From positions 248,001 to 312,000 of the forward strand of contig JAKEKT010000021.1 of NCBI GenBank assembly GCA_021495925.1: 64,000 bases of DNA. Reading direction: 5' to 3'. The position numbers and the translations under genes were made by a program. Source of the DNA: Diplodia intermedia. Its lineage: Eukaryota > Ascomycota > Dothideomycetes > Botryosphaeriales > Botryosphaeriaceae. Position 1 is the stretch's first letter. The number at the start of each line of letters is the position of its first letter. Under the pieces are notes generated by a model. It ran no database searches, had not been told where the DNA came from, and saw only the letters and a program-made list of their open reading frames with translations. Below are positions 1-11,135 of the stretch, in pieces.

Positions 1-3000
1 GTGGTCTGCGCCGTCGGCGGGGCGCTGCTGCAGCAACGCCGCCTCGTCCGCCGGCGTCATGGGCGGTAGCATGAAGGGGCCGAGGTCGAGGTTGGCGAGG
101 GGGAACTCGATGGGGGTGCGCACCTTGCGCGCGCGCTCCGTGTGCGAGGCCGAGAAGCGCTTGAAGTGGATGACGAGGTAGTGCGGCGCGCGCGTGATGG
201 TGATCTTCTTGGTCGCCTCGCGCTCCTTCTTGCACCGCGGGCACCGCCACACCTCGTCGCCCGCCAGCCGCTCCTCCGAGCAGTACGACCGCAGGCAGTC
301 GCGTATGTCCGCCGCCCGGTCCCGCGGTATCTCCACGCTGATGCTGTAGAAGGTCTCGTACGTCGTCGACGTGAAGCCGCACGTCGTGCACCGGAGCCGT
401 GACATGTGTTGGCCGCCGAAGAGCTCGCTGATGATGGACCGCTCGCGCATCGACCAGCGTTGCCATTCGATGCCTGCCACGTAAGACTTTGGTAGGCTCT
501 CCCGTCGTGCTTCCTCCTTTTCCGTCAGCGCTTGTGCTGGCGGATGTGACCAGTTGACGTTCATGTCTTCGTGGAGGATGTCGACCAAGAAGTCGAAGAA
601 CTCTTTGGCATCTTGCTGACGATCAATGCCCCACTCCCCGTTAATGCGAGCGCAGAGTTCCTGGAAGTTCCTTAGTCTTAGTAGATGCTAACATTTTGGT
701 GTCAAGGCTGACTTACCCTTAATGTCTTTGGCCGGCACGGCCCGCCTCCTTCAACCCATAGGTTCTGAATGAGGGTGGCGTAATTTTCAGACATGATGCC
801 TCCTGAGCCCCTCCAGTTCGACTTTTGGATGTACTTCACAAAGGTGCCGTCCTTGTAGATTCTCGTCAACGGAAGGGTGGCATTCAGGCACTGAATGGTT
901 GCATTCATGTAACAGGTGACTCCGAAGTTGATCAGACCGGTTCTCGGCAGGCGAGTATTCTGCGGCAGCTGACTAGGCGGGAAGTATGCCGGGAGCTGTG
1001 ATGATCGTGCCGTGGCAACATGGTTCTGGGGATGAGCTCTATCATGCGCACCGCTGTAGTTGACCCGAGGCGCTGCGGGCGGTGGCCTTGAAGGAATCGA
1101 TGGCATGGATGCTCCGGGATAGCTAGGCACGGCCGGAGCTGCTCGTGAAGGTGGCCGTGACGGTGGTCGTGATTGCGATGTGCGTGATGGTGGTCTCTGG
1201 CCAGCCGCCGTCATTGACTGAGGACCAATCGCGGATGCGTCTGGGAATCGCCGCATGAACTCCTCCGTGTTGTGATAGTAAGGTATTTCCTCATCCGCAG
1301 CACCATCCTCACCAGCTTCTAGTGGCGGCACGGTTGGTGGCCGTTCACCCCTGGCTTTCTCCAGCCACTTCCGCTCTTCTTCTGGGTCCAAGGGGTTGTA
1401 GTCGCGCATCCTCTTCTTCTGCAGGTACATGCGGGATCCATTGCTGGCGACTGGCACCCTGCGTATCGGCCGCCCAACCTTTCCGTTTTGTTGATCGGTG
1501 ACGATTGCCGCGGTATTCGAAGTCTTCAATGCACCGTGGCCGAGTAGATCTGCCCATGCATCGAGACCACCCATCAGGAAGATCGGTGGTCTTTGCAGTG
1601 GCTTGTCTGCATTGAACTCATAAAGCGCATCGTAAAGGTACTTCAGCACGGATTCCTGCGGCGTTCGGGGGGATTTTGTGAGGAAATCCGCAGCTGGTGT
1701 TGATTGATCGTAATAGACGACCAAATCGAACTCGTTCCGGCGATCAAACATCTCCTGCTCGATATCCGGCGCGAGAACGAGGGCCTCATAAAGTTGGTCG
1801 GCGGACATGTTAGGTCGCAGCGCGGCGGGCTCGACACACATTATTGAATTAACGTAAATATGGCCGTCGTCGTAGTCTTCTCTATTCCGGACATCAATGA
1901 CCAAGACGTTGTAGGGTTTCAAGTAATCAAAGAGCTTTTCAGCACTAATCTGCCACTCCCGTGGCGCGTGCAGCGATTTTCTTCGTATCACGCCCTGCTG
2001 ACTCGGAGGCCTTGGGAAGTAGGATTCGGAATCCCCATTCGGCGCCTGAGCAGAAAAACTTGACGTGGGAATGGAATTCGTGCGGACCAAGCTCCTGGCA
2101 GTTGTTCGTGGCGGATCGACATTCGCTGGAGTCTGCATATTGCGCGCTGGACTGTACGCGGCGCATGGCTCTTTTGGCATGGAAGCAGCGAACCGGGTAT
2201 CAAGTGGTAGTTTTGGTGGTCGTTCGGGCATTGGGGGGACATTTGGCATAGCCCGGGGGCCCAGCGGCTTTGGAGTTGCTCCAGGAATCATACCGTTGAA
2301 ATCCAACGGCGAAGGCATTTGTATCGAACCAGGCCGAGAACCCGGTCCACTTCCCGACGCCCGCAAACGAGCAAAGCGCTCACTCAAGGCATCGCCTTGA
2401 CTGTTCAAGCCGGACGGAGATCCATTTGGTTGGAGTGCGCGCGCATGCATGTTCTGTGGCTTCGGATTCGCTGGCGGACGAGGCCGGGGGGACTCAACAG
2501 AACTGAGGGGCGTGGACCGGCCTGAGAGACCTTCTGAGCCGGTGTCGATTGACCCCCGAGGAGAATGGCCAGACGTGCTTATGCCGGTATCAAGAAAAAG
2601 TTCGTCGCGCATGGAGAATCGTGGGTTCGGGATTGGGTTTGGTTCGGGGGTGCTGGACACGGAAGGGACGCTGGAATGACGTGCATGCGCTTCGGCGGAG
2701 CCATTGACATGACTGGTAGGGTGAACTCCGCTCCGTTTGTTGTCGTTTATTATGATTTCCTTGATGTTCGACAAGCGGTCTGCTCTGTCGGATAAATGCT
2801 GCTCCTGGTCAGGCCTTCCAAGATGCCACCACACGGGATTGTAGCCAAAAACGTACCTTGACAAGGACCTTGTGCCTCTGGTATCTTGTGCCTCTATCCT
2901 CCTTCACCAGCGGGGCATCGCGATTATTGGGAATGCGGTTGAAGACGAGCTCGGAGGCGACGATGTATTCGAGGTAAGCCAGATCCGGACGGCGGAAGTC

Positions 3001-3264
3001 AAGAAACGAGTCTATTTGCTTGCTAGACAGCTCGGCCATTTCGAGCATGCGATCGATCTGCGCCAACCGTCAGTCTTGCCCCCGAACGCGCGGCTGCGGA
3101 CTTACTGCCAGAGGGGCGTTCCGGAGCGTGTCCTCGGCGCGGGCCTTGAGGTCATTGATATGCGGCATGGCCCGCGGTGTAGGACTGGTAGCGCCATTGT
3201 GATAGCCATTGTCCGGCCGGCCGTGGGAAGCCAGGCCGGCGGAGGTTGGCCTGTAACCGTTCAT
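1..3264 (-). CDS. DOA4: DOA4-type ubiquitin carboxyl-terminal hydrolase (USP family), partial at window edge
   Basis: Four exons: 3264-3106, 3057-2857, 2804-717 and 660-1, all joined in phase 0 by introns of 48, 52 and 56 bp; 1036 residues are visible and the C-terminus lies outside the window. Order: USP8-dimerisation-like helical region (about 38-150), a long Ser/Pro-rich linker, a rhodanese-like domain (about 404-545), another proline-rich linker, then the USP catalytic core starting with the Cys box GLINFGVTCYMN near residue 742 (nucleophile about Cys751). The QQD box RQQDAKEFFDFL and CxxC pairs (CTTCGF, CPRCKK) follow; the His box is beyond base 1. This N-terminal-dimer/rhodanese/USP order is that of yeast Doa4 and animal USP8, which remove ubiquitin from endosomal cargo before it enters multivesicular bodies. 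The fungal orthologue name is inferred from architecture. It is divergent from VPS27, a partner in the same pathway. Confidence 0.9.
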
Positions 3265-4055
3265 GGTGGGGTTGCGAGGCGGCGCATGGGCAGGCGGGGG
3301 GCGAAACTCGACTGCTTATAACACAGCACACCTGGACATGGTCAGGATGGCGGGAGGAAAGGTCCGGCTGGCACGGAGGGCTGTGTGGTGTCCGTTGTGG
3401 CGATCGCCGCGGTTCCAAGCGCCGAGGATACGAATACAGGCCACGACGAGTCCGCGGTGAGCTCTGGGCGAAGTGCACGATCAGGCGAGAGCACGGCAGC
3501 GGGCAAGAGCGCGTGGACGGGCGGCAGAGCGGATGGGCGCGAAAGGGGGTGCGGCGGAGGGGCAGCGACCGTTCAGATGCCGCGGGGCCTTGTTCATGCC
3601 AGGCGCGGAGACGGGCGTCGGGCGGTGGTTGAGCTTCCAGATGACGATGCCGGCGCCACAGCGGTGACGAGGCGCAGGCCCGAGTCCATGTGCACGCGGC
3701 GGCACCAGCGCTCTGACGCGCGTGCAGCCTCCCGCTTAAAGGCGACGGCCCGCGGCTGGCTGCGAGAATTACTGGAGCCTTGGGTGTCAGCGGCGCTGGG
3801 TGCTGGATGGGCGTGAGGGCGCGGGGAGCAGGCGGTCGGGCTCCAGCTGCAGCCGGGGCTGGTCCGTGGCCGCCATGACGCCGCAAGGCTGCTACCGCGA
3901 GTTGAGTACCTACGTTGCCGCTCGACACCACATGCCCGTCAACACCGCGCCTCCGAGCTCCCAACGCCGTGCACCCCTCGCCTGCCCGCTGCCCACGCTC
4001 TCCACGACCCTCAACGCATTCTTTGCTCTGCCGCCCCGCAGCTCTGACCGGCGTC
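3265..4055. promoter_or_regulatory. Shared intergenic region of the divergent DOA4/VPS27 pair
   Basis: These 791 bp separate the start codons of two divergently transcribed genes of the endosomal ubiquitin pathway, so both promoters and 5' leaders must lie here. The sequence is GC-rich; I see no convincing coding exon, TATA box or repeat in it. Co-regulation is inference from geometry only. Confidence 0.5.
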
Positions 4056-6450
4056 ATGGCGGGCTGGTTCGCGTCCTCCAACTCCGCTCTCGACGAGCAG
4101 GTCGAGCGTGCGACCTCTTCGAGCTTGTACGCCTCCGTCGCCGTTGCCCGGCGCCACCTGCTGACTGCGCCGCAGAGAAGACATCGCCCTCAACCTTGAG
4201 ATCTCCGACATAATTCGCTCCAAGACGGTGCAGCCGAAGGAGGCCATGCGCTCCATCAAGAAGCGGATAGGCAACAAGAATCCGAACGTGCAGCTGGCCG
4301 CTCTCAACGTACGGCTTTCTTCTGCCTGAGCGCCCCGCTGCCGCCATCTGATTGCTGACTGTTTGTCCTGCAGCTTACCGACACGTGCGTCAAGAACGGC
4401 GGTGACCACTTCATCGTTGAGATCGCGTCGCGCGAGTTCATGGACAACCTCGTTTCGCTGCTCAAGGCATACGGCCCCGCAGAAGTCAACCAGGACGTCA
4501 AGGAAAAGATATTGGAGCTGATACAAACCTGGGCCATCGCCGCCGAAGGTCGCCCCCAGCTGGTCTACATTCCTGAGATCTACAGGTCGCTACAGCGTGA
4601 AGGCTTCCACTTTCCGCCGCGCCAGGAGGTGCTCAGCAGCATGTTTGATAGCAGCGCGGTAAGGTCCTTGTTCTTCATACACGCGAAACCTTCTCTGATA
4701 GCGCTTTTGTTAGCCGCCCGAGTGGACTGATTCCGACGTCTGCCTGCGATGCCGAACCGCCTTCACCTTTACCAACCGAAAGCACCATTGCCGCAACTGC
4801 GGAGGCGTATTCTGTGGCTCGTGCTCCAGCAAGAACCTCGCTCTTCCCCACCTTGGCATAATGCAGCCAGTGCGCGTGGACGACGGATGCTACATCAAGC
4901 TTACCGACAAGAACCGGGCAATCCCCGTGCCCAAAGGGTTCGACGCTGCGAAGCCAGCCAGGACGCTATACCAAGGCTCGCTGGAGCCGAGAAGCGCAAG
5001 GGTGGAGGACAGTTTCGACGCAGATCTCAAGAGGGCACTGGAAATGAGTCTAGAGGAGGTCAAGGCAAATACCGCATCAGGCTATGTTCCTCAGCCGCAG
5101 GTCCAGTCAAAGCCGCAGGATGCCGCTCAGAATGAGGAGGAAGAGGATGCGGACCTAAAGGCTGCCATTGCCGCGTCTATCGCTGACATGGAGGAGCAAA
5201 AGAAGAAGCACGCCGCCCAGCTCAAGCAACAAACATCGTCTTCGAACGGCAGCGCGGTCGCCATGCCACCACGCAATGACTACGAGCTCAGCCCTTCTGA
5301 GGCTGAAAACATCAGTCTTTTCGCTACCCTAGTGGAACGACTCCAGCACCAGCCGCCTGGGACCATTCTCCGGGAACCGCAGATCCAAGAGTTGTACGAG
5401 AGCATTGGGAAGCTACGCCCAAAGCTTGCCAGGACATATGGCGAGACCATGAGCAAGCACGACACGCTTCTGGATCTCCACGCGAAGCTATCAACGGTCG
5501 TTCGTTACTATGACCGTATGCTTGAAGAGCGTCTGTCGAATACCTATAGCCACGCTGGTTACGGCTTCCAGCCAAGCATGCCACGTCCGGCTTCGAATCT
5601 TTACCCCAGCATTTCGTCCGGCGCTCCGGATGGTGCTTCAGGTGCAGAGAGCTTCTACAGTGGGAACAATGACCCTTACGCTCCTCCGCAACCTACATAC
5701 AACCAGTACGCGCAACCGCAGCAGCAATCATACGACGTGCCGAACCGGCCTTTGCCACCTCAAGATTTGCAATATCAACAGCCGCAGCAACCATACGACG
5801 TGCCGAACCGGCCTTCAATGCCACCTCTAGGATTCCCTCAACATCAAGATCCGCAATACCAACAGCAGCAGTATTACGGCGCACAACAGCCCCCGCAACA
5901 ACAGAGCCAACCAAGTGTTCCGTATCCGCAAGCTCCGCCTTCCGAGGGCTCAGCTTCTCCACAGCTCCAACGCCGATCTTCTAACCTACAACAGCCGTCG
6001 GCTCCGCCGACTGGCCAGTATGCCCCATCTCAACCATCGATTCCCGATGATTCTAGTGCTGCGTACTATTACAACAACGAGCAGCAGCCAAGTGCACCTC
6101 CGACTGCTCCCCCGCAGCAACAGCAGCAACCTCCGCAACCCTCCTCACCTCAGCTCTACCACCAGCAACCCCCTCAACAGCACCAGCAACCGCCACAGGA
6201 ACCCCAGGCACCATTTCCGCAGGCGCAACAGCAGCCCCCGCAGCAGCCATACTGGCAGCAACCACAGCAAGCTCCCCCGCAACAACAGGCTGCTCCTCCC
6301 CAGCAAGTACCGTATTGGCAACAGCAGCCGCCGCTGCAGTATGCATATGCGCCACAGCAGACGGCGGGTGGCTATGCTGCGGACTCTTTCCCGAGTGCGC
6401 CACAACACCAACCTCAGGCCCCGAAGGAGGAGGCGTTGATCGAGTTGTAA
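4056..6450 (+). CDS. VPS27: Vps27, ESCRT-0 subunit (VHS-FYVE-UIM protein)
   Basis: Exons 4056-4126, 4176-4308, 4374-4658 and 4714-6450 (introns 49, 65 and 55 bp) give 741 residues. The start MAGWF is the conserved fungal Vps27 beginning. Domains: VHS (about 8-145); FYVE zinc finger (about 167-225, with WTDSD, RKHHCR and CGSC motifs); two ubiquitin-interacting motifs (about 264-278 and 307-322); a GAT-like helical/core region that would bind the Hse1 partner (about 355-442); a long Gln/Pro-rich tail; and a C-terminal clathrin-box-like LIEL ending. Family role: binds PI3P and ubiquitinated cargo on endosomes and recruits ESCRT-I. Oddity: the usual RVC zinc-ligand motif of the FYVE finger reads RVD here (Asp219 in place of Cys), with Cys222 retained. 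Identity is very secure. Confidence 0.95.
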
Positions 6451-8481
6451 TGGAGAGAACTTGATTGGGCAAGAAGAATGAAGAAAGATGTCGAACCATC
6501 AATAGGATCCAGCAGATAGGAAGCAGAGTCGGATCGAGTGGCAGTTATGGCGGGGATTTCTTTTTTCCAGTTTACCCCCTTTTGACCTCCAGCATTTCAC
6601 GAGAAATTCGCCTCCCGCATTTGCTTGTATGAAAATCACTACTACCCCTACAACCCCATTACCAATATCATCATTTCCCGCCGTACCCTCCATTACCACA
6701 GATAATGGGAAAGTAATTGCATGTACTTTTTTTTTGGTACAACGTTGGTCTGATTGTTCACCTTCCGAAGGAAGATGGGGAACGATCTCCCTCCCTCTCA
6801 TGCGTCGGGCAATGTTTCTCGAGGTCTTCTTCTTCTTCTTCTCTGGTGGCGACAATCATTTGGGTCGAAACAACAGATCCAATCATGTAATGTAGTCGTA
6901 TCCGGCGCTGGTCTCGAGAGAGGGGAAACAAAATAGCACATCTTTCGACTTGGCGGCGGGGGGTGCTAGCTAGCCCTCGCCCTCGCTTTTCGCCACGCCC
7001 CCCGCTTCGTCGCCTTGAATCAATAGACCGACCTGCCTAGCTCACTCTTGTGTGTTTCTCAGTACCATCGCTCCAAGCGGACGCATGTCCTAATTGATGG
7101 GGGGAATGCGGAGTAGCTTGCCGTTAGCCTTGTTTTTTTTTTTTTTTTTTACCTCTTGTTGTGTATGTAGGTAGCCACGCTCCTCGCTGAGTCATCAAAA
7201 CAACAACTCCCGTCTCTCACGCGATGATCACATAAACAAGTAGTTTTTTGCAGAAAGCGCCCGCGTGCGTTGTAGTAAGAACGTGTGCAAATCGTTAGCT
7301 CTTATCGTTTCATCTATGTATTCTTTCCCCTCCTTTCCAACGATCGAACGAGAGAGAGAAATTTAAACCAACCGCCAAGAAATCTCAGACCATGTATATT
7401 TGCCGTTTCCATTTGCTCCCTCTCTCTCTGCTGCTATAAATAAAAACGAGGGTCGAAAATGGACTATAAAATGTAGTGAACCAGCGCGAGTGCCAAAAGC
7501 GATGAATGAATAGACCTGCGGCTGTACAAGAATTGCTTTAAAGTGGGGCGCGGGGAAAGCGAGAGAAGTCGAAGAGGAACGAAAAAAGGTGGATATAAAA
7601 GTCTTTTACAGCGCCGTCTAGAAACGCGTGTGCCGAGGAAGAATGCTACGATTCTCTACGCGTTGTTCGATTGTTCGTCGAGAGGGCGGGAGAAAAGAAG
7701 AAGGAAAAAAAACGGAACGCTCTTCGCCTCGGGGGGAAGAAGCATCTCTAGTTCAATAAGGGCGGCGACTCCGGCAGAGAAGAGAAGAGAAGAAAAGCGC
7801 AAGGCCGGAGTGATGAAATATAAACGGGGGTTGCTGAACGAGTAGCAGACGCACGCAGAACGGCAACTCGCCGCGGAAGAAGATAAGCAGAAGAGACACG
7901 AACATGGCAAACAAATTTGCAACGCACAAGCCAACTTTCGCCGATATTGAGAAAGACAAAGACGCGCGCCAAATGAAGTTGGAAAAAGGAATTGGATTTT
8001 CAAAACACCCTCCCGATATCCGATCCCGGTTGGGGATGACGTGAACGCCGCCAAAAAGAAAAGGCCAAGAACAAGAAGAAAGTGACAAAGTGACACCAAT
8101 GATTTCTTTCCACCGCCCACGTGACCTTTTGCTCTAGCTCGCGTTGCTGTTGAAATGGACCGTGGTAATGGGATAGATTGCGAGAAATCGGTGGACCTTC
8201 CAGCGGCGGGGAGGAGGCCGTGAAAGGTGGAAAATGAATAGCGGCCATGTGTGCAGAACGTTTGAACCGAATAAAACTCCTCTATCGCGCCGACTGGTAG
8301 CTTATCCGCTGGGTTTTGAAGGAAAATGCTGGCCGCATTACGGACTATGCCAGTGAAGAAGAACGTTCCAAAAGTTGTTCATAGGAGGTGTTTGTTCATG
8401 GTGTCTTTGTACATGTCGTGTGTGGTCGTCTGTATGTTTTCTTGGGAGGTTGGACAGTAAATAATATGCAGCTTCTGTCGA
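6451..8481. other. Convergent intergenic region, no gene seen
   Basis: About 2 kb between the 3' ends of VPS27 (+) and the glycosyltransferase gene (-). It holds T-runs (for example 7131-7150), purine-rich stretches and AT-rich tracts typical of fungal 3' UTRs. Open frames here are low-complexity and on both strands; I support none of them. Confidence 0.5.
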
Positions 8482-10449
8482 TCACACAAACTCTGGCCAG
8501 TAGTTGTAAGGCATGAGATCAGGGCCGTCCCAGGATTCGCCGTAGGGGTTCGTGCGCATACCGGCGAAGAAGCCGTCGTGCGCGATCTCCATGATGTTGA
8601 TCCAGGAAGACGGTTCGGGGTGCTTGAGCCACTGTATCATAATGTCAGTTCTCTGTGCTAGTCCCATCTCTGTGGTAAGACTAACCTGATTGTGGATGTG
8701 GTACGTCCAAGCGCCCTTGAAAAAGTTCTCCAGCGTGCGGTTGTTCGGCGGGAACTTGTCCTCCTCGAATACGTATTCAGCAACCACACCCTTCTCCCTC
8801 AATTGCTTCTCCTCAGCACTGGTGGTGGTGAAAGAATCCGAGGGAGTGGAGCCTGGCTTTTGCTGAGCGGCAGATGAGGTCGGAACCTCGCCCTCGTGTC
8901 TGCTACCCTCTTCGCTCGAGGTGCGGCTCTCGACGACACTCTGAGTTTCAACCCTGGTCCTGGGCTTCTGCTGAGACAGATCGACAAGTCCAAGCTGCGA
9001 TCCATCATAGCTTTGCCATTCATCTTTGATGACGCCAGCTTTGCCCTTGAAGGCCTGGCCGTAGTCCGTGAAGCACGGCACAGTGCACCTTCCCTCGCGG
9101 TCCCAGTTGAACTCGGTCCAGATAGGGTCGAAAGCGGCGGTCTCGAGCATGAGGAATTCCTGGTCGCGGCCATCCTTCCACGCCATGCGTCCAATGACAC
9201 GGGGGTGGAAGTTGACTCCCATACGAACACCACCGCGAAGCAGATAAGACGAAAGCGACGAGTTGGCGGTGAGAGACATGATGGCCGTGTTGTAGTCTCC
9301 GGGATGCGGGTGGGCTGCCCAACGCTCGGCGAAAGAATGGTTTTGCGGCAGAAACAAGGGGCGCATGTCTCTGAGCATGAGCACGTCCATGTCGAAATAT
9401 GCGCCACCATAGATGTGCAGGATGACAAAACGGACGGCGTCCGAAACAGCAACAGGCAAGAAAGTCATCTGCTTCGCAGTCAAAGCCAGCCATTGCTGCC
9501 CAGTCTTGTCTTCAATCACACCCTCTGCGATGGTGACTTCGCCCTTCGCATTAGGCTTGCCGCGCGAGTAACCGATGCCGTCGGTGTGGTCGACATTGCT
9601 CGGGAGCGGGATGCGGGAAGGAAATTTCCAGCCCACGACCTTGATATCGCCACGCTCCACAAGGGGAAGGAAACGAGCGAAAAGGGGATCGCGCTTGAGC
9701 ATATCATCGACGGCGTTCGGGTTCCTGTCAGCGTCCAGCCAGATGTAGAGGCGCGAGCAGGCCAGGTTCTGGGTGTACAGGTAGCTCTTGACGAAAACTT
9801 CGACTCTCCAGGTGGCGGGACCAGTCCAGTAAGTGTGGTAGGGCACAATCGGGCCAGGACATGTCCCAATGGAGCTCTTGGAGGGCCTCGTAGCGTTAGA
9901 AATGGGCGTGTAGCTGCTCATGGTATTCCCATAACCGTCGGCGTCGTTGTACTCGGCCTCCTGGGGGTTCTGCTGGCTCGCGCGCTGGCCGTCTGCCGGA
10001 AGCTGGTAGTAGCGGTGCTCCTCGTTGGCAAAGAACTGCAGGCAGTCGAAAACGTTCCGCATCTTCTCAATTCCCGTGTATGAACCCCTGCACTCTTCCA
10101 CCAGCAGCTTCAGGTCGGCCTCGGTGTCGACGTGGGGTCTCGGTCCGAGGAAGTCATCCTTGGGGGCGACGGCGCTGTCGGGGCGGTTGAAGACGTTGGC
10201 GTGCGGGTTGATGGTGATGCTGGAGGGCGAGCCGGCAAACTTGACCTGGACGCCGGACTTGGTCGGCTTGATGAAGTCGACAGGCCCCGACTTTCCGAGG
10301 AAGGCGGGGATGCCGAGCTTGCCCGTCGGTCGCGAGGAGGGGTTCTTGGCGAGGTTGATTATACTGAGGATGCAGGTGTACAGCAGGGCGGCGAGGAGAA
10401 GGTTCCGCAGAAGGGTGCAGAAGCCCCGTAACCGACTGCCCTCGGCCAT
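8482..10449 (-). CDS. GT32-like DXD glycosyltransferase, type II membrane protein
   Basis: Exons 10449-8686 and 8631-8482 around a 54-bp intron (GTTAGT...ACAG), 637 residues. The intron is a multiple of three and has no stop, so the unspliced frame reads straight through; splicing is preferred because it joins HIHNQ to WLKHPEP, the form expected at the end of this fold. A membrane anchor spans about residues 13-33. The sugar-nucleotide-binding core holds the GGAYFDMDVLMLR segment with the DxD motif at 353-355, preceded by a helix with SDAVRF, as in Gly_transf_sug/GT32 (Och1-like and alpha-1,4-glycosyltransferase) enzymes. Likely a Golgi-lumen transferase acting on glycans or glycolipids; donor and acceptor cannot be read from sequence. 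A Ser/Thr-rich insert (about 495-550) is probably a disordered loop. Confidence 0.8.
   Translation of the reverse strand: MAEGSRLRGFCTLLRNLLLAALLYTCILSIINLAKNPSSRPTGKLGIPAFLGKSGPVDFIKPTKSGVQVKFAGSPSSITINPHANVFNRPDSAVAPKDDFLGPRPHVDTEADLKLLVEECRGSYTGIEKMRNVFDCLQFFANEEHRYYQLPADGQRASQQNPQEAEYNDADGYGNTMSSYTPISNATRPSKSSIGTCPGPIVPYHTYWTGPATWRVEVFVKSYLYTQNLACSRLYIWLDADRNPNAVDDMLKRDPLFARFLPLVERGDIKVVGWKFPSRIPLPSNVDHTDGIGYSRGKPNAKGEVTIAEGVIEDKTGQQWLALTAKQMTFLPVAVSDAVRFVILHIYGGAYFDMDVLMLRDMRPLFLPQNHSFAERWAAHPHPGDYNTAIMSLTANSSLSSYLLRGGVRMGVNFHPRVIGRMAWKDGRDQEFLMLETAAFDPIWTEFNWDREGRCTVPCFTDYGQAFKGKAGVIKDEWQSYDGSQLGLVDLSQQKPRTRVETQSVVESRTSSEEGSRHEGEVPTSSAAQQKPGSTPSDSFTTTSAEEKQLREKGVVAEYVFEEDKFPPNNRTLENFFKGAWTYHIHNQVSLTTEMGLAQRTDIMIQWLKHPEPSSWINIMEIAHDGFFAGMRTNPYGESWDGPDLMPYNYWPEFV
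8632..8685 (-). other. 54-bp stop-free intron of the glycosyltransferase gene
   Basis: Donor GTTAGT, branch-like ACTGACAT, acceptor ACAG. The length is divisible by three without an in-frame stop, so retention would add 18 residues near the C-terminus rather than truncate the protein. Confidence 0.65.
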
Positions 10450-11135
10450 GCTCGCGGTTTGGTAGTTCCTGGCGTGTGGTATCGAGGCGAGCGCCGGGGC
10501 GTTCAGGCGCGTGCGGTATAAAGCTGGCTCTCAGCGACCGAGGTGCGTATGCGGCGCAGTGCGCTTGTGACGCGGGGAAAGGGTATCGATTAGGTAGGGC
10601 AGCGTGGCAGTGAGGCTGTGCTCGGTCTTGAAGCGTCGCGACTCGCAGACAAGACAACGGCGATCCGACCCTGGAGCAATTAGGGAGCAGCGAGCAGAAA
10701 AGAAAGCAGCGCGGCGGGCGAGGGGAGGCGGTCAAAGGAGTGACAGTCGCGCCGGATTGGTGCTCGCGGACTCGCGCAGGGCTGGGGCAGTGAAAAGGCG
10801 GAGTGGACCTGGCTGACACGGGCCTCGAATTAATTTTAAGCGGCGGATTGGAGATGCGCGCGGCGCGGATGGCAGGCCGAGGAGCGACAGGACACAGCCG
10901 AGCGGTTTTGAAGGCGCAGCGGCGGGCGACGAGAGGCGGACAGGAGTGCAACACGCGGGCTGGCCGCTGTTGGTGGGCAGCCCGACGGGGTGTTCCCTTC
11001 GCACTGCTGCAGGTCGATTGGGGGCGCCAGTGGGTGGCGCGCACAGGCTGCAGCCTGGACCTGGCGCGGCAATTTGCCTTGATTGACGGGCAGCAGCCCC
11101 TTTGGGTGCCTGGCCCAAACAATCCCCATCGCTCC
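10450..11135. promoter_or_regulatory. Divergent intergenic region between glycosyltransferase and hydrolase-like genes
   Basis: About 690 bp of GC-rich DNA between two divergent start codons; it must hold both promoters. Open frames across it on both strands look like composition effects and show no family signature. Confidence 0.4.

Noticed and set aside
3152..4081. 309-codon minus-strand frame in the DOA4/VPS27 intergenic region
   Set aside because: GC-rich low-complexity frame overlapping the DOA4 first exon in another phase; no conserved features.
8896..10083. 395-codon open frame on the plus strand opposite the glycosyltransferase
   Set aside because: An antisense shadow of a well-supported gene with no family features.
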